From assembly GCA_947178655.1 (NCBI GenBank), contig CAMWZB010000016.1, positions 1-11,200 of the forward strand: a DNA stretch of 11,200 bases, in the 5' to 3' direction. The notes beneath the pieces were generated by a model, which was not told where the DNA came from, searched no databases, and saw only the letters and a program-made list of their open reading frames with translations. Made by a program: the position numbers and the translations under genes. The stretch comes from an uncultured Porphyromonadaceae bacterium (GTDB lineage Bacteria > Bacteroidota > Bacteroidia > Bacteroidales > Muribaculaceae). Positions 1-6,128 of this stretch are shown here, one piece after another. The stretch's first letter is position 1. The number at the start of each line of letters is the position of its first letter.

Positions 1-262
1 GAGCGATTATTCTTTGCGTAAAACTGTCGGGGAAACCGATATGCTTGCAGTATCTTGCCCAAATAAGCGGGTCGGATACATCCGGAAAGTATTTCTCAAT
101 GTCAGCCTTATATTCGGCATAGTCAGAGTCATAAACAACTGACATTTTAGACGCTTCAAGAGCCGATACTTCCTTTGAGAGTATCTCTTTCGATGTTTCA
201 AGACCTTTGTATTCCTCAATCATTCCGGCGACAGTCTGCACAACATGTAAAGTGATGCTCAT
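1..262 (-). CDS. Unrecognised protein, N-terminal 87 residues (runs off left edge)
   Basis: Reading the minus strand from the ATG at 262-260, the frame stays open for 87 codons to the window edge, so this is the N-terminal part of a longer gene. The protein starts MSITLHVVQTVAGMIEEYKG. Residues about 15-40 are rich in Glu, Lys, Leu and Ser and look helical. A Tyr/Trp-containing stretch follows (KYFPDVSDPLIWARYCKHIG). There is no signal peptide or membrane segment. I do not recognise the family. The frame is open upstream to about 320, but that stretch is A-rich and overlaps the divergent promoter, so the ATG at 262 is the better start. Base composition is more AT-rich than the operon to its right. 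It is transcribed away from that operon and need not be related to it. Confidence 0.6.
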   Translation of the reverse strand, partial: MSITLHVVQTVAGMIEEYKGLETSKEILSKEVSALEASKMSVVYDSDYAEYKADIEKYFPDVSDPLIWARYCKHIGFPDSFTQRIIA

Positions 263-274
263 TTTTTTGAAATA

Positions 275-308
275 TTGCTTCCGTTTCCGATTTTTTTGTT
301 TAACTTTG
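275..308 (+). promoter_or_regulatory. Bacteroidota-type promoter of the ter operon
   Basis: TAACTTTG at 301-308 matches the Bacteroidota -7 consensus TAnnTTTG exactly. The -33 element is weaker: TTGC at 275-278 lies 22 bases upstream, close to the usual 19-21 spacing from TTTG. Transcription would start near 313-318 and give a leader of about 50 bases before the ATG at 363. No other exact TAnnTTTG was noticed in the short gaps between the downstream genes, which fits a single transcript. The site lies between the divergent gene and the operon. The -7 element is seen; its use in vivo is inferred. Confidence 0.6.
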
Positions 309-362
309 CAACAATCAACCTAAAATCAACAAACAAGACTCACAACCTCAAACTCTGATATT

Positions 363-917
363 ATGGCAATAAATCTTCAAAAAGGCGGACGCGTCAATCT
401 GGGCCTCCAGCGTGTCAGCGTCGGCCTCGGATGGGACCCCAATGACAGCACAGGCTTCGACTTCGACCTCGACGCCTCGGCGTTCATGCTCGGAGAGAAC
501 GGCAAGATTCCTGCCGACGAATTTTTTGTATTCTACAACAATCCCGAATCGCCCGACGGCGCCGTGAAGTCATCAGGCGACGACCTCACCGGCGGCAACA
601 GCGACGGCGATGACGAGACTCTCAGCGTTGACCTGTCGAAGCTCGACCCGCGCATCAGCGAGATACTCTTCACCGTGACCATACACGACGCCGAGAGCCG
701 CCGTCAGAACTTCGGCCAGGTTCGCAACAGCTTCATCCGCATATACAACACCGACACCGAAGAAGAGATCGCACGCTACGACCTCGAAGAGGATTTCTCC
801 GTAGAGACCGCAGTGGAATTCGGACGTCTGTACCGCAAGAACGGCGAATGGAAATTCCAGGCAGTAGGCAACGGCTACAAGGGTGGCCTGCAGCATTTCG
901 TCAACAAATATGCATAA
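363..917 (+). CDS. terD: TerD-family calcium-binding stress protein
   Basis: This 184-residue protein has the length and motif order of the TerD/TerE family from tellurium-resistance and general stress operons, cytoplasmic proteins that bind calcium. It opens MAINLQKGGRVNLGLQ. It carries VGLGWDP near 20-26, the acidic DFDLDASAF at 33-41, and the family's second acidic loop GDDLTGGNSDGDDE at 72-85; the last two form the two-part calcium site. FTVTIHDAE at 103-111 and the end motif GRLYRKNGEWKFQAVGNGY at 154-172 are also typical. All key Asp residues are present. It is the first gene after the promoter and lies 6 bases before a paralog. No Shine-Dalgarno sequence precedes the ATG. Family assignment is firm. 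A specific role in tellurite resistance is not: no terB or terC is visible in the window. Confidence 0.95.
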   Translation: MAINLQKGGRVNLGLQRVSVGLGWDPNDSTGFDFDLDASAFMLGENGKIPADEFFVFYNNPESPDGAVKSSGDDLTGGNSDGDDETLSVDLSKLDPRISEILFTVTIHDAESRRQNFGQVRNSFIRIYNTDTEEEIARYDLEEDFSVETAVEFGRLYRKNGEWKFQAVGNGYKGGLQHFVNKYA

Positions 918-923
918 TCAATC

Positions 924-1592
924 ATGGCAATAAATCTCGAAAAAGGTCAGCGAATCAACCTTGAAAAGAACAATGGTTCGAAACTCGTGCACTTCTGCGT
1001 AGGTTGCAACTGGGGCGCAATCGAGAAGCGAGGCTTCCTTGGTCTGTCGAAGAAGACAGAGGATGTCGACCTCGACCTGAGCTGCGCCATATTCGACACT
1101 AACGGCAACATCTGCGACCACATCTACTCGCCGCTCTACCGCCCTGAGCTCCTGGCGAAATGCGGCCTGCCGGCCGGCAAGCTCGACACCCGCGACGGCG
1201 CGCTGCACCACACCGGTGACGACCTCAAAGGCGACGTTGGCGGCGATGACGGCCTCGACAACGAAATCATCACCGTAGACCTCAACAGAGTCAGCCCGAA
1301 CGTACAGGAAATATACTTCTTCCTCAACGTGTGCGGACAGCAGGATTTCTCTCAGATTCCCTACGCATCGATACGCATGTTCGAAGGAACGCCGCAGCGG
1401 GTCAACGAAGTATTCGCATCATACAACGTGGCCGCCGAACCGAAATTCGCCGGCATGAAAGCCCTCATCATGGGCAAACTGTACCGCCGCAACGGCGAGT
1501 GGAAATTCGCTGCTATCGGCGATGCCTATGACGATCCATTCGTGGGCCTGACAGTACAGCGCATAGCATCGAATTACGCAAAAAAAGCATAA
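924..1592 (+). CDS. TerD-family protein, divergent paralog (TerZ/TerX-like)
   Basis: This is a second TerD-domain protein, 222 residues and thus longer than its neighbour. It shares the opening MAINLEKGQRINLEK and the closing GKLYRRNGEWKFAAIGDAY (184-202). The first acidic motif is changed to DVDLDLSCAIFD (47-58), preceded by an insert GAIEKRGFLGLSKKTED (31-47). The second is GDDLKGDVGGDDGLDNE (98-114), so calcium ligands are kept. An extra segment near 66-92 and another at 155-180 explain the added length. It may pair with the upstream TerD protein, because TerD-family members are usually encoded in sets; pairing is inferred. It follows after 6 bases, and its first 14 bases are identical to those of the preceding gene. 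TerZ or TerX is a loose label, since subfamily cannot be fixed by eye. Confidence 0.92.
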   Translation: MAINLEKGQRINLEKNNGSKLVHFCVGCNWGAIEKRGFLGLSKKTEDVDLDLSCAIFDTNGNICDHIYSPLYRPELLAKCGLPAGKLDTRDGALHHTGDDLKGDVGGDDGLDNEIITVDLNRVSPNVQEIYFFLNVCGQQDFSQIPYASIRMFEGTPQRVNEVFASYNVAAEPKFAGMKALIMGKLYRRNGEWKFAAIGDAYDDPFVGLTVQRIASNYAKKA

Positions 1593-1615
1593 CCCTAAAC
1601 AACTAACAAAAGAAT

Positions 1616-2254
1616 ATGAGACGACTACCGGTATATATTCTACTCGATACGTCGGGCTCGATGTTCGGCGAACCGATTGAAGCCGTCAACAATGGACTCC
1701 AGATCCTTGTATCGACCCTGCGCAGCGACCCCTACGCACTCGAGACCGCCTATCTGAGCGTGATTACGTTCAATAGCTCGGCCCGACAGGACATCCCCCT
1801 GACAGAGCTTTCTTCATTTCAGGAACCGAAGCTCGCAGCAGGCGGCTGCACAGCCCTCGGCGAAGCCCTCTCTCTGGTGAAGGACTGCGCCGAACGCGAA
1901 GTGACCAAGACCACTCGCGAGAAGAAAGGCGACTGGCGTCCGCTGGTGTTCATCCTCACCGACGGCGAACCCACCGACGACCTCGACAAAGGCATCGCTG
2001 ACTTCAAGTCGGTCAAGTGGGGCATGGTCGTTGCCTGTGCCGCAGGCAACGGTGCCAACACCGACACTCTGAAGAAAATCACCGAGAACGTGCTTCAGCT
2101 CGACACCGCCGACTCAGCCACCATCAAGGCATTCTTCAAATGGCTCTCGGCGTCAGTGGCCGGTACGTCAGAGAAACTGGACTGCGGCAGCGGCGAAGTG
2201 ACCGGCCTGGGCGAGCTTCCGCCTCCGCCCGACGAGGTCAACATCGTTGTATAA
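1616..2254 (+). CDS. Short VWA-domain protein with intact MIDAS (TerY-like)
   Basis: A 212-residue single-domain von Willebrand factor A protein, cytoplasmic, with no signal peptide. The metal-ion-dependent adhesion site is complete: DTSGSM at 11-16, Thr79 in GGCTALGEAL, and TDGEPTD at 115-121. GDWRPLVFILTDG and IKAFFKWLSASV near the end are typical of the TerY group. It lacks the cysteine-rich C-terminal domain of full TerY. After residue 182 there is a Gly/Glu-rich linker and then a distinct tail ELPPPPDEVNIVV, nearly repeated in the next gene. VWA proteins of this type are thought to act as metal-dependent scaffolds for partner proteins; the partner here is unknown. The gene lies 23 bases after the TerD paralog, behind an A-rich stretch and no clear Shine-Dalgarno sequence. 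Confidence 0.93.
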   Translation: MRRLPVYILLDTSGSMFGEPIEAVNNGLQILVSTLRSDPYALETAYLSVITFNSSARQDIPLTELSSFQEPKLAAGGCTALGEALSLVKDCAEREVTKTTREKKGDWRPLVFILTDGEPTDDLDKGIADFKSVKWGMVVACAAGNGANTDTLKKITENVLQLDTADSATIKAFFKWLSASVAGTSEKLDCGSGEVTGLGELPPPPDEVNIVV

Positions 2255-2278
2255 TACCTAATAAACTACCATCACACA

Positions 2279-2303
2279 GGGTCGTGGCATCGCGCCACGA
2301 CCC
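2279..2303 (+). promoter_or_regulatory. Perfect 10-bp hairpin inside the operon
   Basis: GGGTCGTGGC (2279-2288), a 5-base loop ATCGC, and GCCACGACCC (2294-2303) form a perfect GC-rich stem between the first and second VWA genes, starting 24 bases after the stop at 2254. No run of T follows on either strand, so it is not a classical terminator. It may protect or process the mRNA or affect initiation of the next gene, whose ATG lies 21 bases further on. The stem is seen directly; its function is inferred. Confidence 0.65.
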
Positions 2304-2324
2304 ATCGTGTCAAAAAACATCACA

Positions 2325-2960
2325 ATGCGACGACTCCCCGTATACATACTTATCGACACCTCCGGCTCGATGAAAGGCGAGCCTATAGAATCGGTGCGAG
2401 AAGGCCTCGAAGCCATGGTGTCGAGTCTCAAGCAGGACCCGTTCGCCCTTGAGACGGCATGGATAAGCATCATCACCTTCGACCGCGAAGTGAAGTGCCT
2501 TCTTCCGCTAACGGCTCTCGACTCGATGCAGCTCCCTGCCATCACCACTCCTGATTCGGGCCCGACACACACCGGACAGGCACTGCAGATGCTCTGTGAA
2601 CAGATGGACAAGGAGATACAGCTCTCCACTCCCGAGCAGAAGGGTGACTGGATGCCGCTGCTGTTCGTGCTCACCGACGGCAAACCGTCAGATATCCAGC
2701 TGTACAACAAGATGTGCCAAGACGTACGCGGCCGCCGCTTCGCCGGCGTCATAGCCTGCGCCGCCGGCATGAAGGCCGACACCGAACCTCTCAAGCAGCT
2801 CACCGACCGAGTATACAAACTTGACTCTCTCGACAGCAGCACATTCCGGAAATTCTTCACCTGGGTGAGCAATGTCGTGGGAGAAGGAAACCGGAGCGTA
2901 GGAGCGACCGACGACCTCGAGCTGCCGCCGCCCCCGTCGGAAGTGAACGTCATAGTGTAA
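2325..2960 (+). CDS. Short VWA-domain protein, paralog of the preceding VWA gene
   Basis: A second single-domain VWA protein of 211 residues from this start. The MIDAS is intact: DTSGSM at 11-16, a Thr at about 81 in SGPTHTGQAL, and TDGKPSD at 117-123. The start is set at the ATG at 2325 because MRRLPVYIL then aligns with both sister VWA genes. A GTG at 2307 would add six residues (SKNIT between two Mets) and sits just after the hairpin, so it is less likely. The protein ends DLELPPPPSEVNVIV, matching the tail of the preceding VWA protein. The two genes are tandem duplicates by architecture but clearly diverged in sequence. It probably works with its sister in the same complex, perhaps as a heteromer; this is inferred. 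Confidence 0.92.
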   Translation: MRRLPVYILIDTSGSMKGEPIESVREGLEAMVSSLKQDPFALETAWISIITFDREVKCLLPLTALDSMQLPAITTPDSGPTHTGQALQMLCEQMDKEIQLSTPEQKGDWMPLLFVLTDGKPSDIQLYNKMCQDVRGRRFAGVIACAAGMKADTEPLKQLTDRVYKLDSLDSSTFRKFFTWVSNVVGEGNRSVGATDDLELPPPPSEVNVIV

Positions 2961-2987
2961 AAAAACAGCTCAACACAGCACACGACG

Positions 2988-3626
2988 ATGAATGTCAAAC
3001 TCATAGGCAATTTCGTACAACACATAGAAGTGACCCTCAACCCGGGCGAAGACTTTTACGCCGAAAAAGGCGCGGTGATATATCTTGAGGACGGTATAAG
3101 CAAGGAAACGACCTTCAATGGCCGAGGCCTCGGAGGTATTATCGGCGCCAAACTGGCCGGAGAGTCGCTCTTCATCATCCGCCTGTACAACGGCTCGAAC
3201 TGCTCCCGGCGCCTTGCTCTCGGCAGCCGGTACGGACTCGTCCCCATCAAGATACAGGACGAAGAACTGATATGCCGGCGAGGTGCCTACTCGTCGTCGA
3301 ACAACCGTGTTGACATCACAACCAAACTCTCCATCGCGGGCCTGACGGGCGGAATGGGACTGCTGCTGCAAAAGATACGCGGCAACAGCACGGTGTTCCT
3401 CGACACGAAAGGCACGCCCATCACCATCGAACTATCAGCAGGTCAGACCATCGAAATCGACGAGAACCACATCATAGCCCTGCAGGGCATCCCCGAAGGA
3501 CGCATGCAATCGAACTGGTCGCTGGGCAATATGCTCAGCGGCGAAGGCCTGAGCATGCTCCGTGTGACAGGCCCCGGCAAGGTCTATCTCTCGCCGGGCA
3601 AGCCTGATATCATACCCAACCAATAA
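2988..3626 (+). CDS. AIM24-family protein (TIGR00266/DUF124 type)
   Basis: This 212-residue protein is built almost wholly of beta strands and glycine turns, as in the AIM24 family, named after a yeast mitochondrial protein. Family features are the GGIIGAKLAGESLFIIRLYNG block at about 49-69, the later GNSTVFLDT (132-140), SAGQTIEIDENHIIAL (150-165) and the closing TGPGKVYLSPG (194-204). There is no signal peptide and no membrane segment. The biochemical role of bacterial members is not settled; they recur next to ter and stress genes. The gene lies between the second and third VWA genes with gaps of 27 and 33 bases, so co-transcription is likely. I am confident of the family but not of any function. 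Confidence 0.85.
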   Translation: MNVKLIGNFVQHIEVTLNPGEDFYAEKGAVIYLEDGISKETTFNGRGLGGIIGAKLAGESLFIIRLYNGSNCSRRLALGSRYGLVPIKIQDEELICRRGAYSSSNNRVDITTKLSIAGLTGGMGLLLQKIRGNSTVFLDTKGTPITIELSAGQTIEIDENHIIALQGIPEGRMQSNWSLGNMLSGEGLSMLRVTGPGKVYLSPGKPDIIPNQ

Positions 3627-3659
3627 TCTATCCATCCTAAACCCTCAGCAAACACTATC

Positions 3660-4703
3660 ATGCGCCGTCTACCCATCTATTTCCTCATCGACGTATCCGA
3701 GTCGATGGTAGGCACCCCTATCGAGCAAGTGCAGAAAGGCATGCGCGAAATCATACAGGAACTCCGCTCCGACCCTTACGCCCTTGAAACGGCGTGGGTG
3801 TCGGTGATAGCATATGCAGGACGCGCCGAGACTCTCGTGCCTCTTTCCGAACTGTACACCTTCTATCCGCCGGCATTCCCCATCGGTTCCGGAACATCGC
3901 TGGGCGCAGCTCTTGACTATCTGATGGCCGATATCGACCGCAACGTGGTGCGCTCCTCCATAGAGCGCAAAGGCGACTGGAAGCCGCTGATATTCCTCTT
4001 CACCGACGGCACTCCTACCGACAACCCCACTCCGCAGATAGAACGCTGGGCAGCAAAGTACAGCCGAAACTCCGTCATGGTCGTCGTATCAATAGGCGAC
4101 AACATCGACCCGAAAGTGTTCAACCGACTGTCGGAAAACATCATACGCGTCAATGACACGGACGACAGGTCGTTCAAAGCATTCTTCAAATGGATATCGG
4201 CATCCATATCAAGCTCGTCACAGTCGCTGGCAGACCATACGGGAGAGGACGCCTGTCTGGCCGACCCTGAGCGCTTCAACCTCGAGAAGGTGAGCACCTC
4301 GCAGTCGCGCATCGTAGACGAGAACTTCGCCGTCATCCTCGGCAAATGTCAGAGCACAGGCAAGCGCTACCTCATCAAGTACACACGGCGCCGCAGCCAG
4401 ATGCGCGAATTCAGCAACTTCGAAGGCACGGAATTCCGCCTCTCGGGAGCCTACACCATCGATGACAAGGCGTACGACCGCCTCTCACAACCGGGCAAAT
4501 CCATGGCGAGCGTCAACTCGATGGAACTCGTCGGCGCTCCGGCGTGTCCATGCTGCGGCAACCAGTACGGACTGGTACAGTGCAACTGCGGCAAGGTATT
4601 CTGTGTGGGCGAAAACGAAGTGAACAAGTGTCCGTGGTGCGGACTCGAAGGCACGCTCGGTATTGCGGAAGCCGGATTTGACATATCTCGAACCATAGGC
4701 TGA
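3660..4703 (+). CDS. terY: TerY: VWA domain plus cysteine-rich TerY-C domain
   Basis: A 347-residue, two-part protein. Residues 1-185 are a VWA domain beginning MRRLPIYFLIDVSESM, with MIDAS residues in DVSES (11-15), Thr79 in GSGTSLGAAL and TDGTPTD (115-121). Glu14 replaces the Gly found in the two shorter paralogs, but the DxSxS ligands remain. Residues about 215-295 (ENFAVILGKCQSTGKRYLIKY and following) and a zinc-binding end with eight Cys at 296, 298, 299, 308, 310, 315, 324 and 327 match the TerY-C architecture. TerY is the VWA member of the TerY-P triad, which pairs it with a PP2C phosphatase and a kinase; both follow directly here, the phosphatase 11 bases on. It lacks the LPPPP tail of the shorter VWA proteins. 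It is probably a metal-dependent adaptor. Confidence 0.92.
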   Translation: MRRLPIYFLIDVSESMVGTPIEQVQKGMREIIQELRSDPYALETAWVSVIAYAGRAETLVPLSELYTFYPPAFPIGSGTSLGAALDYLMADIDRNVVRSSIERKGDWKPLIFLFTDGTPTDNPTPQIERWAAKYSRNSVMVVVSIGDNIDPKVFNRLSENIIRVNDTDDRSFKAFFKWISASISSSSQSLADHTGEDACLADPERFNLEKVSTSQSRIVDENFAVILGKCQSTGKRYLIKYTRRRSQMREFSNFEGTEFRLSGAYTIDDKAYDRLSQPGKSMASVNSMELVGAPACPCCGNQYGLVQCNCGKVFCVGENEVNKCPWCGLEGTLGIAEAGFDISRTIG

Positions 4704-4714
4704 GGCACACTGTT

Positions 4715-6118
4715 ATGAAATCACGACGCATCACGCGGACATCCGTCCAGACAACAAGCCGGGAATCGCGTACGGCAGCCATACTGAGGCTGCTCGGCGT
4801 GAATGCCACACCTGCGGAAATTCGCGACTTCGAGCTGTGGCGCACCCGAAGGCTCTGGGAACAATACAAAGAAGAAAAAATGAACCTACTCACCATAGCA
4901 CAGAACGAACTGAACTCGGCGGACATCCGCTTCGCCAACGGCCGTCAGGGCGAGCCTTACATGCAGTCGGCGCGCGTGACCGTCAAAGGTCTCCGCGGAA
5001 TATGCGTGAAGGGACTCGACGGCACAGGCTTAGAGGCATCCGTAAGCTCCGACGGCACCGTGACGCTTCACGGCACTCCGGCCAATGCCGGCGATGTGGA
5101 GCTGACGCTATGCTGCCGCATAGACGGCATCGACTCGATGCTGACACGCAGATTCCGCATAGCCTTCAATCCCGACCCCCGCACGCTGTGGAAAAACAAG
5201 CCCGTACCGGCCGACATAGAGTTTCCCAAGCACGACACGGACTGCGCCTACGTACTCGTCCCCGAGTTCGAAGGCCGCAGGCAGAAAGATATCGTAGCCG
5301 CCAGCAAGCGCGGCCGCAGCCACGCACAGGAAGGCACTCCCCGCGACGATGATTTCCGCGTGAGTTTCAATCCCTGCAACGGCTGGTACGTGATGACCGT
5401 GGCCGACGGCGCCGGTTCGGCCAAATACTCTCGCGAGGGCTCGGCCATAGCCACACGCGTGACAGAGCGCTTCTGCGCCGACGCGCTCTCCAAAGACGGC
5501 GAAGGATTCGAGCAAGCCATTGCCGCTTTCGCCGCCGACAATTCGCGAGATAACGCACGTCCCGTCACCGAATACATCCACAATATACTCTACAAAGCCG
5601 CAGTGCAGGCTTACCACGCCATCCGCAGCAAAGTGGACGAATGCGGAGGCAAAGCCGCCATGCGCGATTTCTCCACCACTCTGCTCCTCACCATCTGCCG
5701 CCGTTTCAGTTTCGGATGGTTCATAGCATCATTCGGAGTAGGCGACGGGGCCATAGCCATCTATGACAAAGGCAGCGATGCAGTCAAGCTCCTCAACGAG
5801 CCTGACTCGGGCGAGTACGCCGGACAGACACGCTTCCTGACCATGGAGTCTATATTCAAAGACCGCACACGCATACGCATGTCGATAGTGCCTGACTTCA
5901 CTGCGCTCATGCTCATGACAGACGGCATCAGCGATCCATTCTTCGAAACTGACGCCAATCTGGAGCGCAAGGAGAAATGGGATGCCCTGTGGGCCGACCT
6001 GAACAATGCAGTCGACTTCAGCGATGACAACGAAGAAGCAGCCGACCAGCTGCTCGGTTGGCTCGACTTCTGGAGCCCGGGCAACCATGACGACCGCACA
6101 ATAGCCATACTTTACTGA
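4715..6118 (+). CDS. PP2C-type protein phosphatase with N-terminal beta-rich domain
   Basis: A 467-residue protein whose C-terminal part (about 195-467) is a PP2C-like Ser/Thr phosphatase. Visible motifs are SHAQEGTPRDDDF (202-214), ADGAGSAKYSREGS (230-243), DFSTTLLL (318-325), GVGDGAI (341-347), LMTDGISD (400-407) and DDRTIAIL (459-466). The metal-binding Asp residues are therefore present and an active enzyme is likely. Residues 1-65 are basic and helical. Residues about 80-155 are a strand-rich segment (GTGLEASVSSDGTVTLHGTPANAG, in part) resembling an Ig-like fold, a weak structural guess. The ATG at 4715 follows terY by 11 bases; an internal Met at residue 56 is a possible shorter start but would cut the helical part. 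It should reverse phosphorylation made by the kinase encoded next. No membrane segment is seen, so it is cytoplasmic. Confidence 0.9.
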   Translation: MKSRRITRTSVQTTSRESRTAAILRLLGVNATPAEIRDFELWRTRRLWEQYKEEKMNLLTIAQNELNSADIRFANGRQGEPYMQSARVTVKGLRGICVKGLDGTGLEASVSSDGTVTLHGTPANAGDVELTLCCRIDGIDSMLTRRFRIAFNPDPRTLWKNKPVPADIEFPKHDTDCAYVLVPEFEGRRQKDIVAASKRGRSHAQEGTPRDDDFRVSFNPCNGWYVMTVADGAGSAKYSREGSAIATRVTERFCADALSKDGEGFEQAIAAFAADNSRDNARPVTEYIHNILYKAAVQAYHAIRSKVDECGGKAAMRDFSTTLLLTICRRFSFGWFIASFGVGDGAIAIYDKGSDAVKLLNEPDSGEYAGQTRFLTMESIFKDRTRIRMSIVPDFTALMLMTDGISDPFFETDANLERKEKWDALWADLNNAVDFSDDNEEAADQLLGWLDFWSPGNHDDRTIAILY

Positions 6119-6128
6119 TTATACGACT

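Noticed and set aside
7..219. Minus-strand open frame of 70 codons at the left edge
   Set aside because: It lies in another frame of the more plausible gene starting at 262. Its product is very Arg/Lys/Leu/Thr-rich and looks like an out-of-frame translation.
363..1592. A dedicated tellurite-resistance operon
   Set aside because: TerD-family genes alone do not show this. No terB or terC is visible, and the genes around are signalling and calcium-transport genes.
2307..2324. GTG at 2307 as start of the second VWA gene
   Set aside because: The ATG at 2325 gives the MRRLPVYI start shared with both sister genes. The added residues match nothing and the GTG nearly abuts the hairpin.
2258..3040. 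Minus-strand open frame (260 codons) opposite the second VWA gene
   Set aside because: The plus strand encodes an intact VWA protein here. The reverse product is Ser/Arg-rich with no motif and crosses gene boundaries.
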